Source of the DNA: Maricaulis sp017643475
Lineage (GTDB): Bacteria > Pseudomonadota > Alphaproteobacteria > Caulobacterales > Maricaulaceae
Reading direction: 5' to 3'
DNA length: 64,000 bases
Assembly: GCF_047123815.1 (NCBI RefSeq)
Contig: NZ_CP138920.1
Location: 2,790,001-2,854,000 of the forward strand
In this document: positions 41,679-50,769 of the stretch, piece after piece
Numbering within the stretch: the stretch's first letter is position 1
Layout of the letters: each line of letters opens with the position of its first letter
Position numbers and translations under genes: made by a program
Notes under the pieces: model-generated
What the model was told of the DNA's origin: nothing
Database searches by the model: none
Seen by the model: only the letters and a program-made list of their open reading frames with translations

Positions 41679-44600
41679 TGGCCACGCTCTTTTATCGATA
41701 TCACCGCCTGACCATCCTGGCGATTACCCTCCTGCTTGCGGCAGGCCTGGGCGCATTTTTTTCACTGGGTCGCCAGGAGGATCCGACCCTGGTCGAGCGC
41801 TACGGCACCATTACGACGCCGTATGCCGGCGCCTCGGCTGAGCGTGTGGAGGCCTTGATTACAGAGCCGCTTGAAGATGCGATCAATGAGCTGGCGGAGA
41901 TCGATGAAACATTCTCGACTTCGCGGTCCGGCGTGTCGGTGATCGGGATGTCTATCCGCGAGGATCTGAGCCAAGCCGAGGTCGACCAGACCTGGACCAA
42001 GATCCGCGAGCAGGTCGACAGCGTCCGTCCATTCCTGCCAGCGGCCTCGGGTGGCCCTGATGTGGATCGTCAGTATATCGGCGCTGCCACCATTATCGTG
42101 GCGCTTAGCTGGGCGGATGTGGGTGAAGAGAATATCGGCATCCTTTCTCGCTTGGGCCTCGACCTTGAGCGCGAGCTGCGCAACATGCCTGGCACTGAAG
42201 AGACACGAATTTTCGGCGAGGCTGAAGAAGAGATCCGCGTCGAGGTGGACCCGGAGCGTCTTGCCTCGCTGGGGCTCAGCGTTGCTGATGTTGCCAGCCT
42301 GACCAATAGCGCGGATGCCAAGGTTCCAGCCGGTGAGATCCGCGCAGGTGCAAGCGATCTCGGTGTCGAGATCGATGGAGAGTTTGACGGTATAGACCGG
42401 ATCCGGTCCATCGCCCTGACAGACGGTCAGGATGGCCGCTTCGTGCGTCTGGGCGATGTGGCTGAGGTCAGTCGCGGAGAGCGTCAGCCAACCCGCTCCC
42501 TCGCGACGACCCAAGGGCAGCGCACGGTCCTGGTTGCAGCCTATCTGCAGCCGGACCTGCGCGCCGATGTCTGGGCCGAGCGCGCCGATACCGTGGTGGC
42601 CGCTTTCGCTGAGAGCGTGCCTGGCATCCAGGTCGAGACGATTTTCCGACAGGGCGATTATGTGGAATCGCGCCTCAACGGGCTGGCGACCAATCTGGGT
42701 TATTCCGCACTGATCGTCTTCGCCGTCCTCTTTCTGATGATGGGCTGGCGAGCGGCTTTCATTGTTGGCTCGGCTTTGCCTCTGACGGTGCTGACCGTCA
42801 TGTTGCTGATGCGCCTGTTTGACGAACCTCTGCACCAGATGTCTGTAACGGGTCTTGTCGTCGCGCTCGGCCTGTTGATCGATAACGCGATCGTCGTGGT
42901 CGAGGAATACCGGCTTTTGCGGGCCAAGGGGCAGTCCCCCCTGGAAGCGCTGGATGGCGCCGTTCGCCTGCTGTTTGCGCCACTTCTGGCATCAACGCTG
43001 ACGACAGTCTTTGCCTTTGCGCCGATCGCGCTGATGCCGGGATCTGCCGGCGAGTTCATCTCCATGATCGGGATCTCGGTGATCTTTGCGATCACGGCTT
43101 CCTTCCTGCTGGCCATGACCGTCGTGGGTGCGCTGGCGGCCTGGTTTGATGATCCAAAGATTGACGGCGGACCACTTCGCTTCTGGCGCACGGGACTGCA
43201 TGTCGCGCCTCTGGCGTGGATCTACAAACGTATCCTGACTGTGATCGTGGAGAGGCCCTGGGTTGGGATTTTCGCGTCTGTCTTGCTGCCGATTGCCGGT
43301 TTTGTCGCCGCATCGACCCTGCCGATGCAGTTTTTCCCGCCGACCGACCGCGACATGTTCCAGCTTGAGCTGGAATTGCCCTCAACGGCTTCAATCGAGG
43401 AAACTCGTCGTCAGACCGAAAGGGCGCGCGAGATCATCGAACGTTATGATGGCATCGAGCGGGTCACCTGGACGATCGGCGAAAGTTCCCCTCGTACCTA
43501 CTACAATGTGGTCGGTAACAAATCGGGTGTCTCCAACTACGCAGCCGGTTTTGTGCACACGGAATCTGCGCAGGCGACCGCACGCATCCTGCCGCTGTTG
43601 CAGCAGGAGATGATGCGGGAGTTTCCGCAGGCGCGGGTGCTGACCCTGCCTTTCGAACAGGGGCCGCCGATCCCTGCACCGATCGAGCTGGTGATTGTCG
43701 GGCCTGAATTGGCCGAACTTGACCGGATCGGAAGCGAGCTTCGCACCTTGTTGGCCTCAACACCGACTGTTACCTACACCATGGCTCAGCTGGAAATGGG
43801 AGAACCGGTTGCGCGTGTCATGGCCGATGAAGCCTCGACAGAATTGGCGGGCCTGCGTCTGAGCGACCTGGCCAACCAGTTACGCAGTGACCTGGACGGT
43901 GTCGTTGGCGGCAGTGTGCTGGAAGGCATCGAGGAATTGCCTGTTCGCATCATCGCTAGCGCAGATCGTCGTTCCTCGTTGAGCGATGTCTCCGGCGCGC
44001 CGTTGCGGACTGCCGACGGTGAACTGGTCGCAGCGCCGCTCTCCGCACTGGGCGAGATCACGCTGGCGCCGCAAGTCGCCCAGATTCCCCACGAGGATGG
44101 CCGCCGAATTAACCGGATCTACGCCTATCTCGACCCGTTCACCTTGCCGGCGACAGCGCTGTCTTCGTTCATGCAGCGCCTGGACGAGGCGGGACTGGAA
44201 TTGCCGCCGGGGTATGAGCTTCAGATGGGCGGTGAGGCGGCAGAGCGTGGTGATGCCGTTGGCAATCTGCTGGGCACTGCCGTCCCGCTGATCGTCCTGA
44301 TGATCGGTTCGGTCGTTCTTGCGTTCAACAGTTTCCGTTTCGCTGGAGTGATCCTGACGGTTGCCTTCCTGTCAGTCGGTCTCGCCATGTTTGGCGTCTG
44401 GCTGTTCGGGACGCCCATGGGCTTTAACGCCATTGTCGGCTCGATGGGGCTGATGGGCTTGTCGATCAATGGCGCGATTGTCGTGCTTTCCGCGCTCAAG
44501 GTCTCGCCCGAGGCTTCGGCGCTGGAAGAGGGCAGTGTGGTCTCCACGGTGATGGATGCGACACGCCACATAATCTCGACGACGCTGACGACCATTGGCG

Positions 44601-44815
44601 GTTTCATTCCGCTGCTTTTGTCGGGTGATAATTTCTGGCTGCCGTTCGCTTCGGCGATGGTTGGCGGTGTCAGTGGCTCGGCAATCCTCGCGCTGATCTT
44701 TGCGCCGGCGGCGTTTGTTCTGTTGATGCGAAGCCAGAGCAAGGCCAGGCGCTTGATGGCTGCCGTCAAACGACATTCCGGCCAGGACGAGATCTCGGCG
44801 GTGCCGGCGGAATAG
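41678..44815 (+). CDS. RND efflux pump permease
   Basis: A 1,045-residue inner-membrane RND transporter with twelve transmembrane segments and two large periplasmic loops, driven by the proton gradient. TM1 is LTILAITLLLAAGLGAFF. The proton-relay segment reads GLVVALGLLIDNAIVVVEEY: one of the two usual adjacent aspartates is asparagine (IDN instead of DD), as in a distinct subgroup of the family. TM10-12 contain the matching MGLMGLSINGAIVVLSAL, where the expected charged partner is likewise altered. It forms an operon with the adaptor under the TetR-type gene. The substrate is not predictable. Confidence 0.93.
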   Translation: MATLFYRYHRLTILAITLLLAAGLGAFFSLGRQEDPTLVERYGTITTPYAGASAERVEALITEPLEDAINELAEIDETFSTSRSGVSVIGMSIREDLSQAEVDQTWTKIREQVDSVRPFLPAASGGPDVDRQYIGAATIIVALSWADVGEENIGILSRLGLDLERELRNMPGTEETRIFGEAEEEIRVEVDPERLASLGLSVADVASLTNSADAKVPAGEIRAGASDLGVEIDGEFDGIDRIRSIALTDGQDGRFVRLGDVAEVSRGERQPTRSLATTQGQRTVLVAAYLQPDLRADVWAERADTVVAAFAESVPGIQVETIFRQGDYVESRLNGLATNLGYSALIVFAVLFLMMGWRAAFIVGSALPLTVLTVMLLMRLFDEPLHQMSVTGLVVALGLLIDNAIVVVEEYRLLRAKGQSPLEALDGAVRLLFAPLLASTLTTVFAFAPIALMPGSAGEFISMIGISVIFAITASFLLAMTVVGALAAWFDDPKIDGGPLRFWRTGLHVAPLAWIYKRILTVIVERPWVGIFASVLLPIAGFVAASTLPMQFFPPTDRDMFQLELELPSTASIEETRRQTERAREIIERYDGIERVTWTIGESSPRTYYNVVGNKSGVSNYAAGFVHTESAQATARILPLLQQEMMREFPQARVLTLPFEQGPPIPAPIELVIVGPELAELDRIGSELRTLLASTPTVTYTMAQLEMGEPVARVMADEASTELAGLRLSDLANQLRSDLDGVVGGSVLEGIEELPVRIIASADRRSSLSDVSGAPLRTADGELVAAPLSALGEITLAPQVAQIPHEDGRRINRIYAYLDPFTLPATALSSFMQRLDEAGLELPPGYELQMGGEAAERGDAVGNLLGTAVPLIVLMIGSVVLAFNSFRFAGVILTVAFLSVGLAMFGVWLFGTPMGFNAIVGSMGLMGLSINGAIVVLSALKVSPEASALEEGSVVSTVMDATRHIISTTLTTIGGFIPLLLSGDNFWLPFASAMVGGVSGSAILALIFAPAAFVLLMRSQSKARRLMAAVKRHSGQDEISAVPAE

Positions 44816-44874
44816 CGGCGCTTGCGGAGTGCTTTCAACCTCAATAGAGCTGCCCTTGGAAGCGGGAGTTCGAG

Positions 44875-45465
44875 ATGAGCGAGAAGCGCGGTCCGTGGCA
44901 GGTCCACGGCGTTGAAGTGAAATATGAAAATGCCTGGATGCGGGTCGACGAGTTCGATGCAACGCGTCCGGATGGAGCGCCTGCGCTCTACGGAGTTGTT
45001 CACTTCCAGACACGAGCGCTTGCTGTTTTGCCTCTGTTCGAGAATGGCGACACCCTCCTGGTTGGCCAGCATCGTTTTCCCAATGACCATTACAGCTGGG
45101 AATTGCCGGAAGGTGGCGGCAATCCTGCCGCTGACCAACGCGAGGAAGCGGCCCGTGAGCTGGAGGAGGAAACCGGTTATCGGGCAAAACACTGGCAGGA
45201 AATACTGCGGCTGGAATTGTCCAACTCGATCAGCGATGAAACCGGAACGGGGTTTGTCGCCACCGGGCTGGAGCCGGGCAGGGCTAACCCTGATCCGTCC
45301 GAAGTCCTGCAAACGCGCCGCATCGCCTTTCGGGACCTGCTGGTTGAATGCCAGTCCGGAAAAATCTCTGATTCCCTTACACTGGTAATGGTCTTCAAGG
45401 CTTACTACATGGCTCGGGAAGGTTTATTGGAGCCGGAGCTTGCCCGTGCCATGCTGCAGGGCTGA
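44875..45465 (+). CDS. Nudix hydrolase, ADP-ribose pyrophosphatase-like
   Basis: A 196-residue Nudix hydrolase of the ADP-ribose/sugar-nucleotide pyrophosphatase type. The Nudix box is PEGGGNPAADQREEAARELE followed by EETGY; its REL-EE-TG part is intact, though the spacing to the first glycine is one residue shorter than the textbook pattern. The preceding ALAVLPLFENGDTLLVGQHR strand is typical of NudF-like enzymes. It probably hydrolyses a nucleoside-diphosphate compound with Mg. It lies between the RND operon and cysE on the same strand. Confidence 0.87.
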   Translation: MSEKRGPWQVHGVEVKYENAWMRVDEFDATRPDGAPALYGVVHFQTRALAVLPLFENGDTLLVGQHRFPNDHYSWELPEGGGNPAADQREEAARELEEETGYRAKHWQEILRLELSNSISDETGTGFVATGLEPGRANPDPSEVLQTRRIAFRDLLVECQSGKISDSLTLVMVFKAYYMAREGLLEPELARAMLQG

Positions 45466-45483
45466 CGGAAGGAGGAGCCAGGA

Positions 45484-46299
45484 ATGTCACTCTCTGAAAG
45501 CGAAAGCCCGATCGCGGCACGCTCTGGTGTCGAATCCGCCTGGGCGCGCTTGCGCGTCGAAGCTGCTGCTGCAGCTGCGGAAGAGCCGATCCTGGCCAGT
45601 TTTCTCAATGCGGCCGTTCTGCGCCACGATCATTTTGCGCATGCGCTGGCTTATCGCCTGGCTTCCAAACTGGCCGATGCTCAGCTGGACATGATGCTGG
45701 CCCGCGATGTTGCTGAGGCGGCGCTTGAAGGCGATACGAAGATTGTTGAGCAGGCCGCTGCCGACATGATGGCAGTCGAAGAGCGCGACCCGGCTTGCAG
45801 GAGCTTCCTGCAGCCTTTCCTGTATTTCAAAGGCTATCATGCGTTGCAGGCCCATCGTGTTGCCCACTGGCTGTGGGGCGAGGGGCGCGAGACGCTGGCC
45901 TTCCATCTGCAAAGCCGTGTGTCGGAACGTTTTGGCGTTGATGCTCATCCGGCAGCCCGGATCGGCCAGGGGGTGATGATCGATCATGCGACCTCGGTCG
46001 TGATCGGGGAGACCGCTGTGATTGGCGATGATTGCTCGCTGCTGCACGAGGTTACGCTCGGCGGTACCGGTGCAGCGCACGAAGACCGCCATCCGAAGGT
46101 CGGCCGTGGTGTTCTGATCGGCGCGGGCGCCAAAGTACTCGGCAATATCGAGATTGGTGATGGCGCGCGCATTGCTGCTGGATCTGTTGTGCTCAAACCG
46201 ATCCCGGCGGGCTGTACGGTTGCAGGGGTGCCTGCGAAGATCGTCGGCGATTGCTGTCCGCAACCAGCGCGCTCGATGGATCAGCGCTTGCCGGACTAG
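45484..46299 (+). CDS. cysE: Serine O-acetyltransferase
   Basis: A 271-residue CysE that transfers acetyl from acetyl-CoA to serine, the first step to cysteine. A helical N-terminal domain (residues 1-145) precedes a left-handed beta-helix built of hexapeptide repeats (HPAARIGQGVMIDHATSVVI, GAKVLGNIEIGDGARIAAGS). The active-site segment LLHEVTLGGTG and the CoA-site loop EDRHPKVGRGVLIGAG are present. AAGGAGG precedes the ATG; the gene follows the Nudix gene by 18 bp. Confidence 0.95.
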   Translation: MSLSESESPIAARSGVESAWARLRVEAAAAAAEEPILASFLNAAVLRHDHFAHALAYRLASKLADAQLDMMLARDVAEAALEGDTKIVEQAAADMMAVEERDPACRSFLQPFLYFKGYHALQAHRVAHWLWGEGRETLAFHLQSRVSERFGVDAHPAARIGQGVMIDHATSVVIGETAVIGDDCSLLHEVTLGGTGAAHEDRHPKVGRGVLIGAGAKVLGNIEIGDGARIAAGSVVLKPIPAGCTVAGVPAKIVGDCCPQPARSMDQRLPD

Positions 46300-46402
46300 G
46301 CAGCGCTGTTTGTCATCTGTAAATGAAGCTTGGCTCTGGACGCGCCCGGTAGGGGTGCGCTTAGTTATGCACCAAACGAATCCCCCCACTTGGAGAGCTC
46401 CC

Positions 46403-46630
46403 GTGGACAAGAACATCACGCCGATCGAGGCGGTCAAACTCCAGCAATTCCTTTGCGGCAAGCTGAATCCGGATCTGCAGGTCCAGCGTCGTAACCGTCC
46501 GGACGAATGTGCCGAAATCCACATTGGCGATGAATGCCTGGGTGTGGTCTCCAAGATCATCGATGAGGGCGAGACGTCCTACTCCTTCGAAATCACCATT
46601 CTGGACATCGATCTCGAAGAACTTGAGTAA
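46403..46630 (+). CDS. DUF3126 family protein
   Basis: A 75-residue protein of DUF3126, a small alphaproteobacterial family without known function. The family blocks are visible: ITPIEAVKLQQFLCGKLNPD, AEIHIGDECLGVVSKIIDEG and the ending FEITILDIDLEELE. No ATG fits; GTG at 46403 has a GGAG motif upstream and gives the right length. The last codons overlap the next gene, so it is probably translated together with the ABC importer genes. Confidence 0.88.
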   Translation: MDKNITPIEAVKLQQFLCGKLNPDLQVQRRNRPDECAEIHIGDECLGVVSKIIDEGETSYSFEITILDIDLEELE

Positions 46631-47402
46631 TTCCGGCAAGCCGGTCCTCGAACTGCGAGGCGTATCGAAACAGTATTCGGGCGGGGTCAAAGCCGTTCGC
46701 GAGGTTTCGTTGTCGCTGGGCGAGGGTAAGCTATTGGCCCTGACGGGAACGTCCGGATGCGGCAAGACCACCCTGCTGAAACTGATCAACCGCCTGGAGG
46801 AACCTTCGGGCGGTTCGGTCGTTTATGAGGGGGCGGATGTCCGCCAGTTCGACGCTTTTAGGCTTCGCCGCCAGATTGGCTGGGTGATGCAGGGCGATGG
46901 CCTGTTTCCCCATTTTACCGTTCGTCAGAATATCGCGGTCGTGCCGCGCTTGCTGGAGTGGGATATCGCCACAACGGAGCTGTGTGTGCGCAAGATGATG
47001 CAGCTGGTTCAGCTTGATGTGGAGGAATTCGGCGGGCGTTATCCCCACGAATTGTCCGGCGGACAGCGGCAGCGTGTCGGTTTTGCAAGAGCCCTGGCGG
47101 GCAAGCCGGATCTGGTCCTGATGGACGAAGCCTTCAGCGCGCTGGACCCGCTGACCCGTGACGATTTGCAACGTGATTTCAAGCGCCTGCAGTCTGAGCT
47201 GGGTTTCTCCGCGGTGCTTGTCACGCATGACATGGCCGAAGCCCTGATTCTCGCGGACGAGATAGCCGTCATGCGTGACGGACAGATCGTCCAGAGTGGA
47301 ACGCCGTCGCAATTGTTGGCCGCACCCGCAGACGACTATGTCTCTGGCTTGCTGGACACTCCGCGTCGCCAGATGCGGGCCATTGCGGAGCTGGGCGGAT
47401 GA
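46623..47402 (+). CDS. ABC importer ATPase, OpuC/EgtV-type
   Basis: A 259-residue ABC ATPase that drives the importer whose permease-binding protein is the next gene. Walker A is GTSGCGKTTLLK, the signature LSGGQRQRVGFARAL, Walker B LVLMDEAFSALDPLTRDDLQ, and the switch histidine is in VLVTHDMAEAL. It lacks the C-terminal CBS domains of osmoregulated ProV/OpuCA ATPases. The only suitable start is TTG at 46623, overlapping the DUF3126 stop by 8 bp; its stop overlaps the next ATG by 4 bp. The substrate may be choline, betaine or ergothioneine. Confidence 0.9.
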   Translation: MSNSGKPVLELRGVSKQYSGGVKAVREVSLSLGEGKLLALTGTSGCGKTTLLKLINRLEEPSGGSVVYEGADVRQFDAFRLRRQIGWVMQGDGLFPHFTVRQNIAVVPRLLEWDIATTELCVRKMMQLVQLDVEEFGGRYPHELSGGQRQRVGFARALAGKPDLVLMDEAFSALDPLTRDDLQRDFKRLQSELGFSAVLVTHDMAEALILADEIAVMRDGQIVQSGTPSQLLAAPADDYVSGLLDTPRRQMRAIAELGG

Positions 47403-48967
47403 ACGAGAACCTTGCCGAACGTTTCAACGAGCTGCCAGACCTTCTCTCAGGGCATGTCCTGTTGTCGCTCTCTGCGATCCTGGTCGGGCTGGCGATCAGC
47501 CTGCCGCTGGGCGTATTCGCTGCGCCGCGAAAGCGTTTTGCCGCGGCTGTCCTCAACATCGCCGGTGTGATCCAGACCATCCCCGGTCTGGCCCTGCTGG
47601 CATTGATGGTGCCGCTTCTGGGTGGGACAATCGGCTATGCGCCGGCCTTCATGGCGCTGATGCTGTATTCAATCCTGCCGATACTGAGGAACACAGTGGT
47701 GGGGCTCCAAGGTGTCGAGCCAGGTGTTGTGGAAGCGGCCCGAGGGCTGGGGCTCACGCAGAAACAGCGGTTATGGCAGATTGAATTGCCGCTGGCTCTG
47801 CCGGTCATCGTTGCGGGGGTCCGGACATCCATTGTCTGGGTGGTCGGGGCTGCGACCCTTGCAACCCCCGTTGGCGCGCCCAGCCTTGGAAACTACATCT
47901 TTGCCGGGCTGCAGACCCGCAACTGGTTGTCTGTATTGTTCGGCTGCCTGTTTGCCGCCGGTCTGGCCGTGGTGCTGGATCAGCTTATCCGCTTGTTGGA
48001 GGTCGCCGCCCGGGGTCGCCGCAAGATGCTGGCAGTCCAGGTCGGCGTGCTTCTCAGCGCGCTCGTTATGGCTTCGGTTCTGCCTCGTTTCATCGATTTC
48101 ACGCCATCGGCACAGCCGCAGAGCAGTCAGCATATCGCCAGTGTCAGGGCGGAAGAGGGGCCGCTTGATGACGAAGTCGTACGTCTGGGCGCAAAGGCGT
48201 TTACCGAGCAGTACATCCTTGCCGAGCTGATGGAACAGGTGCTGCTTGATGCAGGCGCAGAAGTAGAGCGGCTAGACAATCTGGGCTCAACCATTGCCTT
48301 CGATGCCCTGCGTAATAACGAGATCGACGCCTATATCGATTACACCGGCACCATCTGGGCGACGGTGATGGCGCGGAATGAGCCTATCAACCGCCATGCC
48401 ATGTTTGTGGAGATGGCCGGAAACCTTCGCGAGGAATACGGCATTCTCACGCTTGGACGGATGGGATTTGAAAACGCCTATGGTTTTGCCATGCGTGCTG
48501 ACCGGGCCGAGGCCTTGGGCATTCGGTCCTTGGCGGATCTGGCAGCTCACGCATCCGATCTTGAAGTCGGTGGGGACGCGGAAGTGTTCACGCGGTCCGA
48601 ATGGATCAATACCCGCAATGGTTATGGCCTGGGGGCGATCTCGACCCGGGCGATGGATGCGACCTTCATGTATGACGCGGTGCGAGACGGCCAGGTGGAT
48701 GTCATCAGCGCCTACACCACTGATGGTCGTATCGCTGCCTATGATCTTGTTGTCCTGGCCGATCCACGTGGAATTTTACCGCCTTATGACGCCGTTATCC
48801 TGTTGTCACCGGAGGCTGCGGAGAGGCCGGGGCTTGCTGATGCACTGGCGGGGCTTGTCGGATCGATCAGCGATGACGATATGCGGGAAGCCAACCGCCT
48901 TGCGGATCTCGAGCGCCAGACCCCGCAACAGGCGGCAAGCTGGCTGTATGAACAGGTGACGGAGTAG
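47399..48967 (+). CDS. Fused ABC permease and substrate-binding protein, OpuC/EgtU-type
   Basis: A 522-residue protein with two parts. Residues 1-210 are an ABC permease with about five to six membrane segments and the EAA-type loop VEAARGLGLTQKQRLWQIEL. After a further membrane segment (QVGVLLSALVMASVLPRFI), residues 255-520 are a periplasmic type II binding domain (VVRLGAKAFTEQYILAELME, NNEIDAYIDYTGTIWA, DGQVDVISAYTTDGRIAAYD) of the glycine-betaine/choline/ergothioneine family. The same fusion occurs in EgtU of Firmicutes and Helicobacter. An ergothioneine gene (egtB) lies elsewhere in this window, but the substrate is not settled by sequence alone. Confidence 0.9.
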   Translation: MNENLAERFNELPDLLSGHVLLSLSAILVGLAISLPLGVFAAPRKRFAAAVLNIAGVIQTIPGLALLALMVPLLGGTIGYAPAFMALMLYSILPILRNTVVGLQGVEPGVVEAARGLGLTQKQRLWQIELPLALPVIVAGVRTSIVWVVGAATLATPVGAPSLGNYIFAGLQTRNWLSVLFGCLFAAGLAVVLDQLIRLLEVAARGRRKMLAVQVGVLLSALVMASVLPRFIDFTPSAQPQSSQHIASVRAEEGPLDDEVVRLGAKAFTEQYILAELMEQVLLDAGAEVERLDNLGSTIAFDALRNNEIDAYIDYTGTIWATVMARNEPINRHAMFVEMAGNLREEYGILTLGRMGFENAYGFAMRADRAEALGIRSLADLAAHASDLEVGGDAEVFTRSEWINTRNGYGLGAISTRAMDATFMYDAVRDGQVDVISAYTTDGRIAAYDLVVLADPRGILPPYDAVILLSPEAAERPGLADALAGLVGSISDDDMREANRLADLERQTPQQAASWLYEQVTE

Positions 48968-48970
48968 GGC

Positions 48971-49468
48971 GTGAGTGGATTTCTCGGACATGGTCGGCTT
49001 CAGGATGCGGAATGGCTGATGCGCGCCTGCATGGAGCTGAACAAGGACATTCCACCACATGCGCCTGAAATCACGCCAGAGACCATCCTCAACAAGACCT
49101 ACACCCAGCAGGCCGCGGAGTTTGAAAGCCTGCTCGAACGCATCGACCCGGAAGGGGATATCGATCGCCAGCTTTTTCCAGCTGTGGCTTACTTCAATGC
49201 CGCAGAAAGCCTGCCACTCGACATCATCCTGGCGGGCATTGCGGCCTTGCTGATCTGGGTCTTAATGCCGAATTATTATTCCATCATGGAATACGTGGCC
49301 TATGTGGCGCTGGGCGGCTATCTGGTGATCCAGTTTCTCCGGGCGCGCTCAAAACGTGATAACGCCGAACAACAGATGCGAAGAATGGGCCTGAATCCGC
49401 GCGAACGCCATCCGCTAACCTTACGGCAGCTGGTGAAATATCGCCAGCGAAGGGTAACGGTTCACTAG
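48971..49468 (+). CDS. Unknown membrane protein after the importer
   Basis: A 165-residue protein of unknown family. The N-terminal 75 residues are soluble and acidic. Two adjacent membrane segments follow (LDIILAGIAALLIWVLM and IMEYVAYVALGGYLVIQFL), then a basic tail (RARSKRDNAEQQMRR, LRQLVKYRQRRVTVH). The GTG start is 3 bp past the importer stop, so it belongs to that operon. Its TAG overlaps the stop of the convergent broken gene in the shared tetramer CTAG. Confidence 0.65.
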   Translation: MSGFLGHGRLQDAEWLMRACMELNKDIPPHAPEITPETILNKTYTQQAAEFESLLERIDPEGDIDRQLFPAVAYFNAAESLPLDIILAGIAALLIWVLMPNYYSIMEYVAYVALGGYLVIQFLRARSKRDNAEQQMRRMGLNPRERHPLTLRQLVKYRQRRVTVH

Positions 49469-49851
49469 GTGTCAAGCCATTCGAGTGCCTCACAACGCGT
49501 GCCGAATACTCCGAACACATCCAGTTTCTGTGCCGAAGGCATCAGTTGCCATGTCTGAACTATCGGCATGGCTACCTCCGATTCGATTACCCAGGCATTC
49601 TTGTTGGGTGGGCCGGCAATGTGGGCTGTGTCCTCAAGCAGTTTGACAAAGCGGTTTTCGAAGACCTCTTAGGTGAGGTCGCTCAGATCAGCGCCCCGTT
49701 CCACAGTGATCAAGCGCACGACCTCGGGTGACCATTCGTCAGACTGGATCATTTCCATGTAATTGCGGACAATCTCGTCGACCGGGACCCGTCCGAAAAA
49801 GCGGGTCTCGAACCGTTTCGCCTCGGGTACGAATACACGTTCGTAGGGCAT
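49465..49851 (-). pseudogene. Small unknown gene interrupted by in-frame TAA
   Basis: A 129-codon frame from ATG 49851 to TAG 49465-49467, interrupted once by TAA at 49669-49671 (codon 61). Before it the product reads MPYERVFVPEAKRFETRFFG, after it EVFENRFVKLLEDTAHIAGP and so on to ALEWLDT. The composition on both sides looks equally coding, and the real stop abuts the neighbour's stop, which argues that the full frame was the gene. It resembles small STAS/SpoIIAA-like proteins of this class, though I am not sure. It may be truncated to 60 residues, dead, or reflect a base-call error. Confidence 0.65.
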
Positions 49852-49910
49852 TGCAGGTCTCCGATTTGCCCTAAACCTAGCCGGATAAGAGTATTGATCA
49901 AGATCGACCG

Positions 49911-49941
49911 CAAAATAAGTGCGGCGATTAATCGCCGCACT
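49911..49941 (-). terminator. Intrinsic terminator of the PhoH-type gene
   Basis: A perfect 24-bp palindrome (49918-49941, arms AGTGCGGCGATT and AATCGCCGCACT) followed on the minus strand by TTATTTTG. It lies 15 bp after the phoH-type stop at 49956. Confidence 0.85.
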
Positions 49942-49955
49942 CCTGCGTTAAAGGA

Positions 49956-50720
49956 TCATAGTACAGTCAACATCGTCGCGACGAGCGGGTGACGGACGAT
50001 GTCCTTCGATTCGAGACGGCTGACGCGGACATCCTCGAGCTCGTCCATCTTGTCGGCAATCGTCGCCAGGCCTGACATCTCCGGCAAGAGGTCGGACTGC
50101 GCCGGGTCGCCGGTGACAACCATGGTGGAGTTCCAGCCGAGGCGGGTCAGCAGCATTTTCAGCTGACCATAAGTGCAGTTCTGCGCCTCATCGACGACGA
50201 CAAAGGCATTGTTCAGCGTGCGCCCGCGCATATAGCCGATGGGGGCGATCTCGATCACCCCCTCGGCCATCATGGCCTTGAGCTTTTTCGGGGAGAGCCG
50301 GTCGGCGAGGGCGTCATAGAGCGGGCGTAGATAGGGCGCGAGTTTCTCTTCCATGGCGCCGGGCAGGAAACCGATCGATTCTCCGGCTTCCACGGCAGGG
50401 CGGGACAACACGATCCGACTGACCTTGCCGGCTTCGAGGGCCTCAACAGCCTTGGCGACCGCGAGATAAGTCTTGCCGGTGCCTGCCGGTCCAAGAGCCA
50501 GGACGAGGTTTTTCTCGTCGATGGCCTTCATCAGTCTTTCCTGGCCGAGCGAACGCGGTTTGACCTTTTTTACGAACCTTTGATCACGCATGGGCTCCTT
50601 GTCATCGGGGGACCAGTGCGTCCCTGGAAAAAGCGACTGGATCTTCGCCTCTTCCGACTCATAGTGCTTGCTGTTGAACTCTCCGGCTTTCAGGCGACGT
50701 TTGACGGATCGTTTGGCCAT
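49956..50720 (-). CDS. PhoH-family ATPase
   Basis: A 254-residue PhoH-like P-loop ATPase, possibly an RNA-helicase-like or RNA-processing factor. Walker A is LGPAGTGKTYLA, Walker B VVVDEAQNC, and MVVTGDPAQSDLL follows. The basic N-terminus (MAKRSVKRRLKAGEFNSKHY) may contact RNA. It lacks the KH-like region of the YbeZ-type PhoH proteins and has no ybeY neighbour. ATG at 50720 follows TGGAGG by seven bases. A terminator-like hairpin sits just upstream of its ribosome site (see 50742-50769). Confidence 0.9.
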   Translation of the reverse strand: MAKRSVKRRLKAGEFNSKHYESEEAKIQSLFPGTHWSPDDKEPMRDQRFVKKVKPRSLGQERLMKAIDEKNLVLALGPAGTGKTYLAVAKAVEALEAGKVSRIVLSRPAVEAGESIGFLPGAMEEKLAPYLRPLYDALADRLSPKKLKAMMAEGVIEIAPIGYMRGRTLNNAFVVVDEAQNCTYGQLKMLLTRLGWNSTMVVTGDPAQSDLLPEMSGLATIADKMDELEDVRVSRLESKDIVRHPLVATMLTVL

Positions 50721-50741
50721 GGCTGGAACCTCCACACATGA

Positions 50742-50769
50742 AAAACCCCTCAGCCGAGGGCAGAGGGGC
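50742..50769 (-). terminator. Terminator-like hairpin before the PhoH-type gene
   Basis: On the minus strand CCCCTC (loop of 11) GAGGGG is followed by TTTTTC. It lies 22-50 bp upstream of the phoH-type ATG, downstream of any promoter in 50770-51010. It could end a short leader RNA or act as an attenuator. Confidence 0.55.

Noticed and set aside
45487..46560. Open frame of 357 codons on the minus strand opposite cysE and DUF3126
   Set aside because: Antisense to two well-supported genes.
49545..49731. Small plus-strand frame over the TAA-interrupted gene
   Set aside because: Antisense to a longer coding-like frame with a sensible start; no similarity or ribosome site.
49956..50720. Prophage remnant because of a phage-type PhoH protein
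   Set aside because: There is no integrase, structural gene or attachment site nearby; chromosomal PhoH proteins are common.
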